DNA of 32,820 bases from Nostocales cyanobacterium. Its GTDB lineage: Bacteria; Cyanobacteriota; Cyanobacteriia; Cyanobacteriales; Nostocaceae. Shown here one piece after another: positions 24,010 to 31,373 of the stretch. Where the stretch lies: assembly GCA_004292695.1 (NCBI GenBank), contig RDXV01000042.1, forward strand, positions 1 through 32,820, given 5' to 3'. The notes beneath the pieces are model-generated. The model did not search any database. It had not been told where the DNA came from and saw only the letters and a program-made list of their open reading frames with translations. The position numbers and the translations under genes are program-made. Position 1 is the first letter of the stretch. Every line of letters begins with the position of its first letter.

Positions 24010-24035
24010 GTTTGTATTTTCATCCTCATTTTTCA

Positions 24036-24198
24036 GTTACCAGTTACCAGTTATCAGTTATCAGTTATCAGTTATCAGTTATCAGTTACCAGTTATCAGT
24101 TATCACTGTTCACTTTTTACTGTTCACTGTTCACTGTTCACTGTTCACTGTTCACTGTTCACTGTCACCTGTCACCTGTCACCTGTTAACTGTCACCT
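24036..24198. repeat. Compound STRR array: three heptamer families in series
   Basis: Three 7-bp families follow each other: CAGTTAT/CAGTTAC (about 24036-24105), CACTGTT (about 24104-24165, at least six copies) and CACCTGT (about 24166-24186). The array fills the spacer between the two M16 genes and provides the last codons and stop of the upstream one. Confidence 0.9.
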
Positions 24199-25799
24199 TG
24201 TTTTGATAACAATTTACCAATTGTGCGATTTTCTGGAGTAAAGGTTGTTTGGGCTACCCTTTGAATGTCCGCAGGTTTTACTGCTGAAATATCTTCCAAT
24301 TGTTTAAATAAATTGCGCCAAGAACCTGTTTTTACTTCATATTCTAATAATTGCTGTGCCATGCCCATATTAGAATCTAAACTTCTTAATAAACCTGCTC
24401 TGGCTTGATTTTTTACCCGTTCTAATTCTTTTTGAGATACGGGTTCTGTTTTTAATTTGTCAATTTCTTTCCTCAAGGAAATGGCTAATTCATCTACTGT
24501 ATGTCCCGGTGCTGTTAGTGCATAAAATAACATTAAGTTAGGGTATTTATCACCGGGAAAACCACTTAAACCTTGAGCAGCAAGGGCTATTTTTTGTTCT
24601 TCAATTAAAGATTTATAAAGTCTGGAAGTTCTACCACTACTTAATAAACTGCTCATAATTTCATAAACTGCATTATCAGGATCAGTGATAGCAGGACGGT
24701 GATAACCTTCAAAATACCAAGGTTGAGAAGGTAATTCTAAGGTGATTTCTCTGGTTTTTGTTTGTTTTGGTTCTAGGGGAATTGTTGCCTGGACTTTGGC
24801 TTTTGCTTGATATCTACCAAAGTAAATATTGGCTAATTTTTTTACTTCATTGGGGTCAACATCACCAACAATAGCGATGGTTAAATTACTGGGAACATAA
24901 TAATTTTCAAAGAATGTTCTCACATTTTCTGGTGTTAAATTTCTAATGTCTTCGTCATAACCAATGGTTGGTCTTCTGTAGGGATGAACTTTAAACGCAG
25001 TATCCATGAATTTCTCTACCATTAAACCCACAGGAGAATTTTCTACCCGCATTCTGCGTTCTTCCAAAATCACATCTTTCTCTTTATAAAACTCCCGGAA
25101 TACGGGTTCTAAAAATCTTTCTGATTCTAAGGACATCCACAGTTCTAATTTATTTGAGGGAAAGCTATAAAAGTAACGGGTAGCTTCACTAGAAGTTGTG
25201 GCATTTAAACCTACTCCTCCTGCTTGTTCAACAATTTTACCAATTTCATTTTGTTTCACTAATTTGAGTGCTTGATCTTCTGCTGCTTTAAATTCAGCCT
25301 CTAATTTAGCTAGTTCTTCTTTTTGGTTTTTGGCTTTAGCACTCCTAATTTGTTGATCCAACTTTTCTAATTTTTCTAACAGTGGTTTTTCTGCTTGGTA
25401 GTCAGTTGTACCGATACGTTTTGTACCTTTAAAAGCCAAATGTTCTAAAAAGTGTGCTACTCCTGTTTGTCCATCTGGTTCATCAATACCCCCAACATCA
25501 GCATAAGTTACAAAAGAAACTATAGGCGCTTGATGTCTTTCTAAAACTATGAATTTTAAGCCGTTATCTAACCGAAATTCTGTTAATTGTTGAATTACCC
25601 GATCTAGATAAGGTTGAATTGATGTCTGACTAGGTTGTAATGCTATGGCTAGTTGAGGAGTAATACCGCAACCTAGCATGATCACAGCCAAAGTCAAAGC
25701 AAACAAACGGTTGCTAAAATTAGAGAATAGATTTTTTTTCACTCTATCCCTCAACGGATTTAAAATCCCAAATTTAAACGCTGAAATCGAATGTTTCAT
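24186..25799 (-). CDS. Catalytic M16-family zinc peptidase
   Basis: A 537-residue secreted or membrane-attached metallopeptidase. A hydrophobic N-terminal segment (about 32-48) ends in LGCG and could be a signal or imperfect lipobox. The inverted zinc motif HFLEH is at residues 116-120 (GVAHFLEHLAFKGTKR), with the downstream ligand Glu in the expected MSLESERFLEP helix. A charged coiled-coil insertion (about 135-175, EKLEKLDQQIRSAKAKNQKE) lies between them. The second half carries the M16 C-terminal domain. The last residues GDS are encoded by the tandem repeat at 24036-24198. Catalytic partner of the HxxEH-less protein downstream. Confidence 0.92.
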   Translation of the reverse strand: MKHSISAFKFGILNPLRDRVKKNLFSNFSNRLFALTLAVIMLGCGITPQLAIALQPSQTSIQPYLDRVIQQLTEFRLDNGLKFIVLERHQAPIVSFVTYADVGGIDEPDGQTGVAHFLEHLAFKGTKRIGTTDYQAEKPLLEKLEKLDQQIRSAKAKNQKEELAKLEAEFKAAEDQALKLVKQNEIGKIVEQAGGVGLNATTSSEATRYFYSFPSNKLELWMSLESERFLEPVFREFYKEKDVILEERRMRVENSPVGLMVEKFMDTAFKVHPYRRPTIGYDEDIRNLTPENVRTFFENYYVPSNLTIAIVGDVDPNEVKKLANIYFGRYQAKAKVQATIPLEPKQTKTREITLELPSQPWYFEGYHRPAITDPDNAVYEIMSSLLSSGRTSRLYKSLIEEQKIALAAQGLSGFPGDKYPNLMLFYALTAPGHTVDELAISLRKEIDKLKTEPVSQKELERVKNQARAGLLRSLDSNMGMAQQLLEYEVKTGSWRNLFKQLEDISAVKPADIQRVAQTTFTPENRTIGKLLSKQGDS

Positions 25800-25953
25800 A
25801 GCAAAAGTTTAAGTAAGTTTACACTTCTTGAGAATGAAGGTGAGTTAACACACAGAGCGTTAATCTTGTATTAAGGTTTCTGTGCTTTTTGGATTTGACG
25901 TTAGACAATATTGCTACAATTCCAGTTCCTGAGTTACAGCAATAACTACTATT

Positions 25954-26565
25954 ATGCAAGCTTTTAATTCTTCCCCACCTCTAGAAACCCAAACTCGTGA
26001 TCGCATTATTAACGCTGCACGACGTTTATTTGCATCTCAAGGATTTGATGGTACGACAACCCGCGATTTAGCACAAGCAGCAGGTGTAGCTGAAGGTACT
26101 CTGTTTCGTCATTTTACTAATAAAAAGGCCATTTTAGTGGAAGTGGCTACTAATGGCTGGGTAGAAATTCTCACAGATTTGTTGACGGAATTAAGCGAAA
26201 TGGGTAGTTATAAAGCTGTAGCCCAGGTAATGCGTCGCAGAATGTGGAATATGCAAAAAAATGTGGACATGATGCGAGTATGTTTTATGGAGGTGCAGTT
26301 TCACCCAGACTTACGCGATCGCATTCAAACGGAAGTAATTGATAAAATGACAGATGTGGCAGAAGCATTTTTTCAGACAGCAATGGATAAAGGTATTTAT
26401 CGCCAAATGGATGCGAAGTTAGTCGCTAAGGTATTTTTAGGGATGTTTGCGATCGCAGGTTTTGCTGATCAAACCTTAATTGAACCCAACGCTTCCCCCC
26501 AAGAATTACAACAAATGGCTGAAGGTTTAGCCGATATATTTTTAAATGGAGTTTTAGCAAAATAG
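25954..26565 (+). CDS. TetR/AcrR-family transcriptional regulator
   Basis: A 203-residue one-component regulator. The N-terminal HTH is classical: RDRIINAARRLFASQGFDGT, TTRDLAQAAGVAEGTLFRHF, then TNKKAIL (residues about 14-61). The helical C-terminal ligand-binding/dimer domain contains the FMEVQFHPDLRDRI segment and resembles cyanobacterial TetR proteins of unknown ligand. It is divergent from the M16 operon with 154 bp between the starts, so it may control those genes. No obvious palindromic operator stood out in that gap. Confidence 0.92.
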   Translation: MQAFNSSPPLETQTRDRIINAARRLFASQGFDGTTTRDLAQAAGVAEGTLFRHFTNKKAILVEVATNGWVEILTDLLTELSEMGSYKAVAQVMRRRMWNMQKNVDMMRVCFMEVQFHPDLRDRIQTEVIDKMTDVAEAFFQTAMDKGIYRQMDAKLVAKVFLGMFAIAGFADQTLIEPNASPQELQQMAEGLADIFLNGVLAK

Positions 26566-26569
26566 GTTA

Positions 26570-26628
26570 TCAGGAGTCAGGAGTCAGGAGTCAGTAATAA
26601 TTTTACGAATTACGAATTACGAATTAAT
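26570..26628. repeat. Two STRR arrays (GGAGTCA and ACGAATT)
   Basis: Three to four copies of GGAGTCA (about 26570-26596) are followed by three of ACGAATT (about 26604-26624). The second array encodes the C-terminal IRNS and stop of the DUF4332-type protein on the minus strand. Confidence 0.85.
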
Positions 26629-27062
26629 TTAGCTTGTTGACTCCATTGTTGCACTAATTCTACTGCCGGACATAAATCACGACGTTGTAAAGTTGCTACC
26701 TGTAAACGCATCACTTGTTGATGTAATTTGTGGGTAGGAATTTCTGCTAACTGGGCAATAGAAATTATCCCAGCATGAAGTAATAAACCACAAAATTCAA
26801 TACCCACACTAGGGAGACTTGCTAATTCAGACAAAGCCACCCATTTATGAATATATTGAATATGTACTTGTAATTTACCAGCTAATAAAATTTTTGCCTC
26901 TGGAGTTTTACCCTGTTGAACTAATTCTAGTGTGGTATTAATTCCATTGGTTTGTAATTTTAAGATTTCTTCTTGATTTAAACCTGGTAAATTTTCAATC
27001 GGCCATTCACAAGTTTTCAAAACAATTTTATTACTGTGAATCTTTTTCCTTTGATTAATCAT
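26610..27062 (-). CDS. DUF4332-type helix-hairpin-helix protein
   Basis: A 150-residue protein with two tandem helix-hairpin-helix-like repeats: PGLNQEEILKLQTNGINTTL at about 26-45, and SLPSVGIEFCGLLLHAGIIS followed by AQLAEIPTHKLHQ at about 83-115. This is the layout of the DUF4332 family, related to the DNA-binding HhH of polymerases and ligases. Its specific role is unknown; nucleic-acid binding is inferred from the fold. The C-terminal residues are encoded by an ACGAATT heptamer array. It is downstream of the phzF-like gene with only 62 bp of repeat between, so it may be co-transcribed. Confidence 0.8.
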   Translation of the reverse strand: MINQRKKIHSNKIVLKTCEWPIENLPGLNQEEILKLQTNGINTTLELVQQGKTPEAKILLAGKLQVHIQYIHKWVALSELASLPSVGIEFCGLLLHAGIISIAQLAEIPTHKLHQQVMRLQVATLQRRDLCPAVELVQQWSQQAKLIRNS

Positions 27063-27065
27063 TTG

Positions 27066-27121
27066 TTAATAGGTAATAGGTAATTCGTAACTGATAACTG
27101 ATAACTGTTAACTGTTAACTG
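27066..27121. repeat. Mixed STRR array between phzF-like and DUF4332 genes
   Basis: Heptamers of three related kinds (TAATAGG, CTGATAA, CTGTTAA) fill the whole spacer, ending a few bases before the stop codon of the PhzF-like gene. Confidence 0.85.
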
Positions 27122-27124
27122 AAT

Positions 27125-27913
27125 TTACTGTAACTCACCACGCATAACAGTAACAGCTTGTCCAGCTAAAAACACTCGATCTTCTCCAGTATAATTAACC
27201 TTAATAATTCCACCACGACTAGAGGCTTGATAAGCTAAAAAAACATCTTTATTTAACCTTTCTCGCCAAAAAGGAGCTAAACAACAATGTGCAGCACCAG
27301 TCACCGGGTCTTCATTAATTCCTAAACCCGGAGCAAAAAAACGAGAGACAAAATCATACTCTTTATCACCAATGCTGGTAACAATTACATTAGCAATATC
27401 TAGAGTTTTCATTTGTTGAAAATTAGGCTGCATTTCCCTCACTAATGTTGCAGATTCTAATTCTACCAAATAACCCAGAGAATTACGATAAACAGATAAA
27501 TAATTTACTCCCAAAATTTCCTGTAATGCTGCTGGTGGTTCTGTTATTTGAGAATAATTCACCGGAAAATCTAATTCTATCCAATCACCTTTTTTTTTCG
27601 CAATTAATAAACCGCTTTTTGTATAAAACTTCGCTACTTCATTACTTTCTAAATGTTCCTCTGACCATAATACATGAGCGCTGGCTAAAGTTGCATGACC
27701 ACATAAAGGAACTTCTACAGTTGGTGTAAACCAACGTAAATTAAAACCATCATTTTCTTTCACTAAAAAAGCAGTTTCCGATAAATTCATTTCAGCCGCT
27801 ACTTGCTGCATCCAGTATTCATCCTGGAGGCGTTTTAACACGCAAACAGCCGCAGGGTTGCCATGAAATGGTTTGTTAGCAAAAGCATCAACTTGGGTGA
27901 TAGTCTGTTTCAT
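27125..27913 (-). CDS. PhzF-family isomerase/epimerase-like protein
   Basis: A 262-residue member of the PhzF/diaminopimelate-epimerase-fold family. Hallmarks are FHGNPAAVCVL (about 17-27), the catalytic Glu in MNLSETAFLV (about 43-52), PLCGHATLASAHVLW (about 69-83) and DPVTGAAHCCLAPFW near 200-216. Length fits the family. Such proteins catalyse proton-shift isomerisations; most family members, including this one, have no assigned substrate. Nothing nearby suggests phenazine synthesis. The start ATG at 27913 is in line with family N-termini. Confidence 0.92.
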   Translation of the reverse strand: MKQTITQVDAFANKPFHGNPAAVCVLKRLQDEYWMQQVAAEMNLSETAFLVKENDGFNLRWFTPTVEVPLCGHATLASAHVLWSEEHLESNEVAKFYTKSGLLIAKKKGDWIELDFPVNYSQITEPPAALQEILGVNYLSVYRNSLGYLVELESATLVREMQPNFQQMKTLDIANVIVTSIGDKEYDFVSRFFAPGLGINEDPVTGAAHCCLAPFWRERLNKDVFLAYQASSRGGIIKVNYTGEDRVFLAGQAVTVMRGELQ

Positions 27914-28040
27914 GATATTTTCGTTGATATTTTATAAAATCTGTGAATGTAGATAAAATATACTCATGCTAGAGGCAAAAGTAAAACATAGTTAATAGTT
28001 ATAAATATCACAATTATTATAAATTGTCATTTGTCGTCAA

Positions 28041-28104
28041 TATCCCTGACTTCTGAGCAAGATTTCTCAATAATACAGATAATTGATCTTAGAAGTCGTG
28101 GATC
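28041..28104. repeat. 64-bp inverted-repeat element, copy 1
   Basis: Ends TATCCCTGACTTCTGA and TTAGAAGTCGTGGATC, which pair imperfectly. It is about 80% identical to 28531-28594 over the full 64 bp, and the arms match 10917-10979. It lies upstream of the vapB-like gene. Confidence 0.75.
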
Positions 28105-28207
28105 TACAAATTAGCTCAAAATAAGTCGGTTTTCTTGCCTCAAGCTAAACTACTAATGTATAATAATTTTAAAGATCAATTAATTTAATTATCAAGAAAA
28201 AAATCAA

Positions 28208-28444
28208 ATGACTGTTGAAGAAATAATTATAGATAAGGTAAAAATATTGCCTCCTGATAAACAACAAGAAGCGTTAGATTTTGTAGAATTTTTATTAGCG
28301 AAAATGCAAAAACAAGGGTTATCTAATCAAACCAAAAAATCAGGTATTTCAGCTTTAGCTATGGCTCAAGAATACGTTGGTTGTGTGGAAGCACCTGATG
28401 ATTTATCTACTAATAAAGATTATATGAATGGTTACGGTGCATAA
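28208..28444 (+). CDS. VapB-like antitoxin (DUF2281 type), toxin lost
   Basis: A 78-residue protein. The N-terminal half (IDKVKILPPDKQQEALDFVE) is the DUF2281 helical signature. The C-terminal tail (SALAMAQEYVGCVEAPDD, then DYMNGYGA) is the toxin-binding region usual for antitoxins that precede PIN toxins. The stop TAA shares its last A with the ATG of the toxin remnant, so translation was coupled. Because the toxin is reduced to its first residues, this is an orphan antitoxin. It is bracketed by two copies of a 64-bp inverted-repeat element. Confidence 0.8.
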   Translation: MTVEEIIIDKVKILPPDKQQEALDFVEFLLAKMQKQGLSNQTKKSGISALAMAQEYVGCVEAPDDLSTNKDYMNGYGA

Positions 28445-28530
28445 TGAGAAAATGTGTTTTACTGGATACGGGTTCGTGTTATTCCGGTAATAATGCCCAA
28501 ATAGTTTATTTGTTAATTTTATCCTGTCAA
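28444..28530 (+). pseudogene. vapC-like PIN toxin remnant (first about 10 codons)
   Basis: ATG at 28444 opens MRKCVLLDTG, the start of a PIN-domain toxin including its first metal-binding Asp. After this the frame reads SCYSGNNAQIVY, which no longer looks like a PIN domain, and it runs into the 64-bp element at 28531. The remainder of the toxin has been deleted. The overlap with the antitoxin stop (TAATG) shows that it was the second gene of a TA pair. Confidence 0.65.
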
Positions 28531-28594
28531 GATCCCCAACTTCTGATGAAGATTTTTCAATGATACAGATAATTGATATTAGAAGTCGTGGATC
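28531..28594. repeat. 64-bp inverted-repeat element, copy 2
   Basis: Ends GATCCCCAACTTCTGA and TTAGAAGTCGTGGATC. It is nearly the same as copy 1 and continues with similar flanking sequence (ATAAATTATCTCAAAATA against ACAAATTAGCTCAAAATA). It lies at the truncation point of the toxin remnant. Confidence 0.78.
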
Positions 28595-28605
28595 TATAAA
28601 TTATC

Positions 28606-29019
28606 TCAAAATAGCAAATTTTCAAAAGGATAATTTTGTTTCCAACGATAGGTATTAAAGTCACGTTGATCTACTGAAAAAATGCGCCCATGTCCTAAAT
28701 GTTCTGCTAAAATTACTAAGGAAGCATCAGCTAAATCCATTGGTAAATTAGCATATTGTTCCATTAGCTGAATAAGTCGCGGAGTATGGTGAGGTTCTAA
28801 ATTAAAAACTGTAAATAATTCTTGTTGCAGACTGTTTAAAAATACAATTTCAGCTTTAACTCCCTTGCGAGTTAGTAAAAGATAACAGGTTTCTGTGACA
28901 ACACACCATGTTGTAATTAATGGTTCGTTGTATTTTTTTAAAGTTTGTTTTGCTCTTTCGTGGTAGGTGTCTTTTTGATCAATAAGAGCTAACCAAAATC
29001 CTGTATCAACTATGATCAT
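28606..29019 (-). CDS. PIN-domain ribonuclease toxin (VapC-like)
   Basis: A 137-residue PIN toxin starting MIIVDTGFWLALIDQKD, with the first acidic ligand Asp5. Other acidic residues are in WCVVTETCYLLL (Glu about 45), PMDLADASLVILAE (Asp about 95-98) and FSVDQRDFNTYRW (Asp about 116). All four expected positions look intact, so it should be an active Mg-dependent RNase. The start at 29019 is chosen because it overlaps the antitoxin end by 14 nt and fits family N-termini; the longer frame to 29094 would add 25 unlikely residues. It forms a pair with the antitoxin immediately upstream. Confidence 0.88.
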   Translation of the reverse strand: MIIVDTGFWLALIDQKDTYHERAKQTLKKYNEPLITTWCVVTETCYLLLTRKGVKAEIVFLNSLQQELFTVFNLEPHHTPRLIQLMEQYANLPMDLADASLVILAEHLGHGRIFSVDQRDFNTYRWKQNYPFENLLF

Positions 29020-29260
29020 ATTTATTGGGTAAGGTATTAGATAAAACTTCTTTATAGGTGGTTGATAAATTTTCTTCCACAGAACAACAACCAATTAATC
29101 CAATTTCATCAAATTTCTCATAGATGGTTTTTTCTTGATGATGATTTTCTGGTTGTGGATAACGTTTTTTAAGTAGTTGAATAAAATCAATGAGTAAGAT
29201 TTGTGCTTCTTCTGGTAAGCTGTTAATTTCTTGAGATATTTCTGCAAGTTTGATATCCAT
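29006..29260 (-). CDS. Antitoxin of the PIN toxin at 28606 (DUF2281-like)
   Basis: An 84-residue antitoxin. The N-terminal half EINSLPEEAQILLIDFIQLL is the helical DUF2281-type segment. The tail (KFDEIGLIGCCSVEENLSTT followed by YKEVLSNTLPNKYDHS) is the toxin-wrapping part. The stop lies inside the toxin gene (14-nt overlap), the usual arrangement for coupled VapBC-like pairs. ATG at 29260 is the first in frame. Confidence 0.82.
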   Translation of the reverse strand: MDIKLAEISQEINSLPEEAQILLIDFIQLLKKRYPQPENHHQEKTIYEKFDEIGLIGCCSVEENLSTTYKEVLSNTLPNKYDHS

Positions 29261-29295
29261 AATTACTGCCTTTTTTTGAATTTTTGTTATTAATA

Positions 29296-29574
29296 TTATA
29301 CTGTATTTTCTGATTCCAAACTAATTACACCTATTAAACTTTGAGTCCAGGGATGAAGTTCAGAAAAGTTTTCTATGATGATTTGTGTAGTCATTTCACT
29401 TTCCCAACCTAATGGTAATTCATCAACTACAGCGCAAGCGGCCGCTAGTGCTTCATTTTGTTGTTTTTCTTGCCATTCTTTCAAGAGACTTTCAATTAAT
29501 GCACTACGGTTATCAACTTTTTGGTCAATGTAATTGAGTAAGTCATCTGGTAATGAAATTGAGATTTTAGCCAT
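29296..29574 (-). CDS. Ribbon-helix-helix antitoxin, orphan with an unusual C-terminus
   Basis: A 92-residue protein. The N-terminal 45 residues (MAKISISLPDDLLNYIDQKV, then DNRSALIESLLKEWQEKQ) are a typical ribbon-helix-helix antitoxin, and DELPLGWESE is the start of the usual short toxin-binding tail. In relatives the protein then ends after a WEASG-like tail and a MazF-type toxin follows. Here the frame continues for about 30 residues of different character (NFSELHPWTQSLIGVISLES) and no toxin gene follows. This suggests a fusion after deletion of the original 3' end and toxin. I do not recognise the source of the tail. Confidence 0.75.
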   Translation of the reverse strand: MAKISISLPDDLLNYIDQKVDNRSALIESLLKEWQEKQQNEALAAACAVVDELPLGWESEMTTQIIIENFSELHPWTQSLIGVISLESENTV

Positions 29575-29693
29575 ATCTTACCTAGAGTCATACTATTAGT
29601 AGTATAACAGATTTTGATATTTTTAGTGTTTATGACTTTTTAATTCATGTTATTTAGTGATGGTTGGGTGGTTTGGGTGATGTTGGGTTGCGT

Positions 29694-30044
29694 TTAACCT
29701 ACCCTACCCGCTACTTCATCAATTTTGGCTATTTCATGATTTTTATGTTGTTGACTAAATTCTTCAAACAAAGTAAAAAATCTATCTACTGCGCTTTTTT
29801 CATCGGCTGAATGGAAAAGCAGAATACTTGACCATAATTGACCTGTTTCTACATTAAATTTGTGTCTGATCCATTGTAAAAAATCTTGAAATTCGGTTTC
29901 TTCTGCTGTTAAGGGAATACCGATTTCTCGACGGGCAAAATAGTATCCGTCTAAGAATGATTGGAGGCTAAAAATAGAGGTTTTACCTAAATACATTGCT
30001 GGTCTTTTTTGGATTTTTGCCAGTAATTGGTAGAAATTATCCAT
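29694..30044 (-). CDS. Unknown small protein coupled to a RelBE-type pair
   Basis: A 116-residue soluble protein. The N-terminal part, FYQLLAKIQKRPAMYLGKTS followed by LQSFLDGYYFARREIGI, matches a pattern I know from small hypothetical proteins with a RPxMYLG motif, but no function is assigned. Its ATG shares one base with the stop of the RelE-like toxin (TAATG), so it is translated from the same mRNA. The last residues (AGRVG) are encoded by a dispersed repeat at about 29680-29710, so the native C-terminus may have been replaced. It could be a third TA component or an unrelated passenger. Confidence 0.7.
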   Translation of the reverse strand: MDNFYQLLAKIQKRPAMYLGKTSIFSLQSFLDGYYFARREIGIPLTAEETEFQDFLQWIRHKFNVETGQLWSSILLFHSADEKSAVDRFFTLFEEFSQQHKNHEIAKIDEVAGRVG

Positions 30045-30304
30045 TACTTATATATCTCACTTCGATGTCCCACTCTGTCAATAAAAATAATTCTTTGGTC
30101 AGGATCAAATTCATAAATAACTCGATAATCTCCAACTCTCAGTTTAAAGAAACCGGATAAGTCAGCAGTCAAGGGTTGGGGTGTAATTTGGTCGAAATTT
30201 CCAGCTAACCAATTAATTTTATTAACTATTCTTTGACAAACTGATTTTGTCAATTTTGCTAAGTCAGCTAGTGCTTCTGGTTCATACTCAACTAGGTAAT
30301 TCAT
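30044..30304 (-). CDS. RelE/ParE-superfamily toxin
   Basis: An 86-residue toxin of the RelE fold. It shows the N-terminal strand YLVEYEPEALADLAKL, the helix pair KSVCQRIVNKINWLAGN, and the C-terminal strands LSGFFKLRVGDYRVIYEFDP and IFIDRVGHRSEIYK with the basic and tyrosine residues usual at the mRNA-cleavage site (R, Y, R-x-x-H-R). Complete length. The start overlaps the antitoxin stop by 4 nt (ATGA), and its own stop overlaps the next gene. Expected activity is ribosome-dependent mRNA cleavage. Confidence 0.9.
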   Translation of the reverse strand: MNYLVEYEPEALADLAKLTKSVCQRIVNKINWLAGNFDQITPQPLTADLSGFFKLRVGDYRVIYEFDPDQRIIFIDRVGHRSEIYK

Positions 30305-30519
30305 CTGTTTTCTAATCCTAGTCTTTGCATAACTTCTGCGGTGGAAATACCTCTAACTCCTGTTTCTCTGCGCTTCCGAATTGCTAATAATTCTTGTTTA
30401 AAATTATCTTTGATAGTTTGGTTTGTATCTGGGTCTGTTAGCAGTTCTTCTATAGTTTCTCTAACTGTTTCTCGAATGAGGTCTTTAAGTTGCTCAATGG
30501 TGAGTTCGTTAACTTGCAT
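30301..30519 (-). CDS. Antitoxin of the RelE-like toxin
   Basis: A 72-residue antitoxin: VNELTIEQLKDLIRETVRET at the start, acidic middle LLTDPDTNQTIKD, and basic RKRRETGVRGISTAEVMQRL near the end. This matches small antitoxins that precede RelE-type toxins in cyanobacteria. It overlaps the toxin by 4 nt. It begins 13 bp after the stop of the ParD-like gene, so parD-like, this gene, the toxin and the 116-residue gene may form a single four-gene transcript. Confidence 0.85.
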   Translation of the reverse strand: MQVNELTIEQLKDLIRETVRETIEELLTDPDTNQTIKDNFKQELLAIRKRRETGVRGISTAEVMQRLGLENR

Positions 30520-30532
30520 GGTGGTGATTGAG

Positions 30533-30793
30533 TTAAGGGTTATTTCTCAATTTTAGTTTATCCCGCACTGCTTGACGTATATCTTCCCAGTCTTGTGCTG
30601 TCATTTCTGTAGCTTCTCCAGAATTCAAACCTTCTAAAAGCATGGTTTGTAGCTGTTCTTTTGCTCTCTGTTTTTGGTCTTGTCGCACTAATTCCCGAAA
30701 GTATTCGCTGACACTGCTGTAACCACCTTGCGCTACGAGTTCTTCTACGTAAGCTCTCATGGTGTCAGGTAAGGAAATATTGATACTTTTCAT
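30533..30793 (-). CDS. ParD-like ribbon-helix-helix antitoxin, no ParE
   Basis: An 86-residue ParD-family protein. MKSINISLPDTMRAYVEELV followed by AQGGYSSVSEYFRELVRQDQ is the ribbon-helix-helix part, and EATEMTAQDWEDIRQAVRDK the toxin-binding tail. The start is set at 30793 because MKSINISLP is the family N-terminus; the longer frame would translate the upstream MITE. No ParE toxin follows. A 92-bp MITE lies 31 bp upstream of the start, inside what should be the promoter region. Sequence related to this promoter without the MITE, and N-terminal fragments of a paralogue, occur at 32.1-32.4 kb. Confidence 0.85.
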   Translation of the reverse strand: MKSINISLPDTMRAYVEELVAQGGYSSVSEYFRELVRQDQKQRAKEQLQTMLLEGLNSGEATEMTAQDWEDIRQAVRDKLKLRNNP

Positions 30794-30823
30794 GAGGTGA
30801 TTTCCTGAATGTTGTTTTCTCTC

Positions 30824-30915
30824 AGGACTTACGTAAAACAGAATGAAATGATTGGTATTTCGTAAGTTACCACTACGCAATCATAAGGGTTTTGAAAACC
30901 TCGTGCGTAAGTCCT
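30824..30915. mobile_element. 92-bp MITE in the parD-like promoter region
   Basis: Starts AGGACTTACGTA and ends TGCGTAAGTCCT (11 of 12 terminal bases complementary), total 92 bp, the same length as the MITE at 1521-1612 but with a different interior. Flanking sequence on both sides is repeated at about 32094-32200 without the element, which marks the insertion point. Confidence 0.8.
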
Positions 30916-31106
30916 ATCTCTATCATTGCGGTTTTTGTCATTTTCTGCAATTAGGAGAAAAAACTATTAATGATAGTTGGTGATGTTCGGTTTATTTGTG
31001 TCAACCTAACCTACTTATTTTAGTTGTAATAAAAATAATTAACTTATCTATATAAAACTGAAAATGATTGCTATACTAAAAACATCAATCAGATTTATTA
31101 ACTGTG

Positions 31107-31373
31107 ATGACTATCAAGGAATTACTCTTGCAAGAGATTGATAACACACCCAACGAACTTTTAGAAGATGTGCTTGGTTTTTTGCAGTCACTCAAAACAG
31201 AACCGCAAAAACCCCAAGCTACCTATCAAGAATTGTTAGAAAGAATAGATTATTTAGAAACAATAGTAGGTATTCGTAAAGGATTAGATGAATTTGAGCG
31301 TGGTCAAGGGATTCCTGCTGATCAAGCTTTGGCAACCTTACAAACAAAATATAACATTCCTCCTCGCTCATGA
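31107..31373 (+). CDS. Antitoxin of the ParE-like toxin at 31370
   Basis: An 88-residue antitoxin beginning MTIKELLLQEIDNTPNELLE, with a DUF2281-like helix (LLEDVLGFLQSLK) and a C-terminal half (YQELLERIDYLETIVGIRKG, later ALATLQTKYNIPPRS) likely to bind the toxin. ATG at 31107 is preferred over the overlapping GTG at 31104. It ends with a 4-nt overlap with the toxin gene. Part of the only complete plus-strand TA pair in this part of the window. Confidence 0.82.
   Translation: MTIKELLLQEIDNTPNELLEDVLGFLQSLKTEPQKPQATYQELLERIDYLETIVGIRKGLDEFERGQGIPADQALATLQTKYNIPPRS

Noticed and set aside
24036-24198. Regularly repeated sequence that could be taken for a CRISPR array
   Set aside because: The units are 7 bp and contiguous with no spacers, and there are three different families; this is an STRR array.
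22510-25799. M16 pair as the leader peptidase for P1-P4
   Set aside because: The C39 domain of the exporter already accounts for cleavage after GG. Kept only as a low-interest finding for possible downstream trimming.
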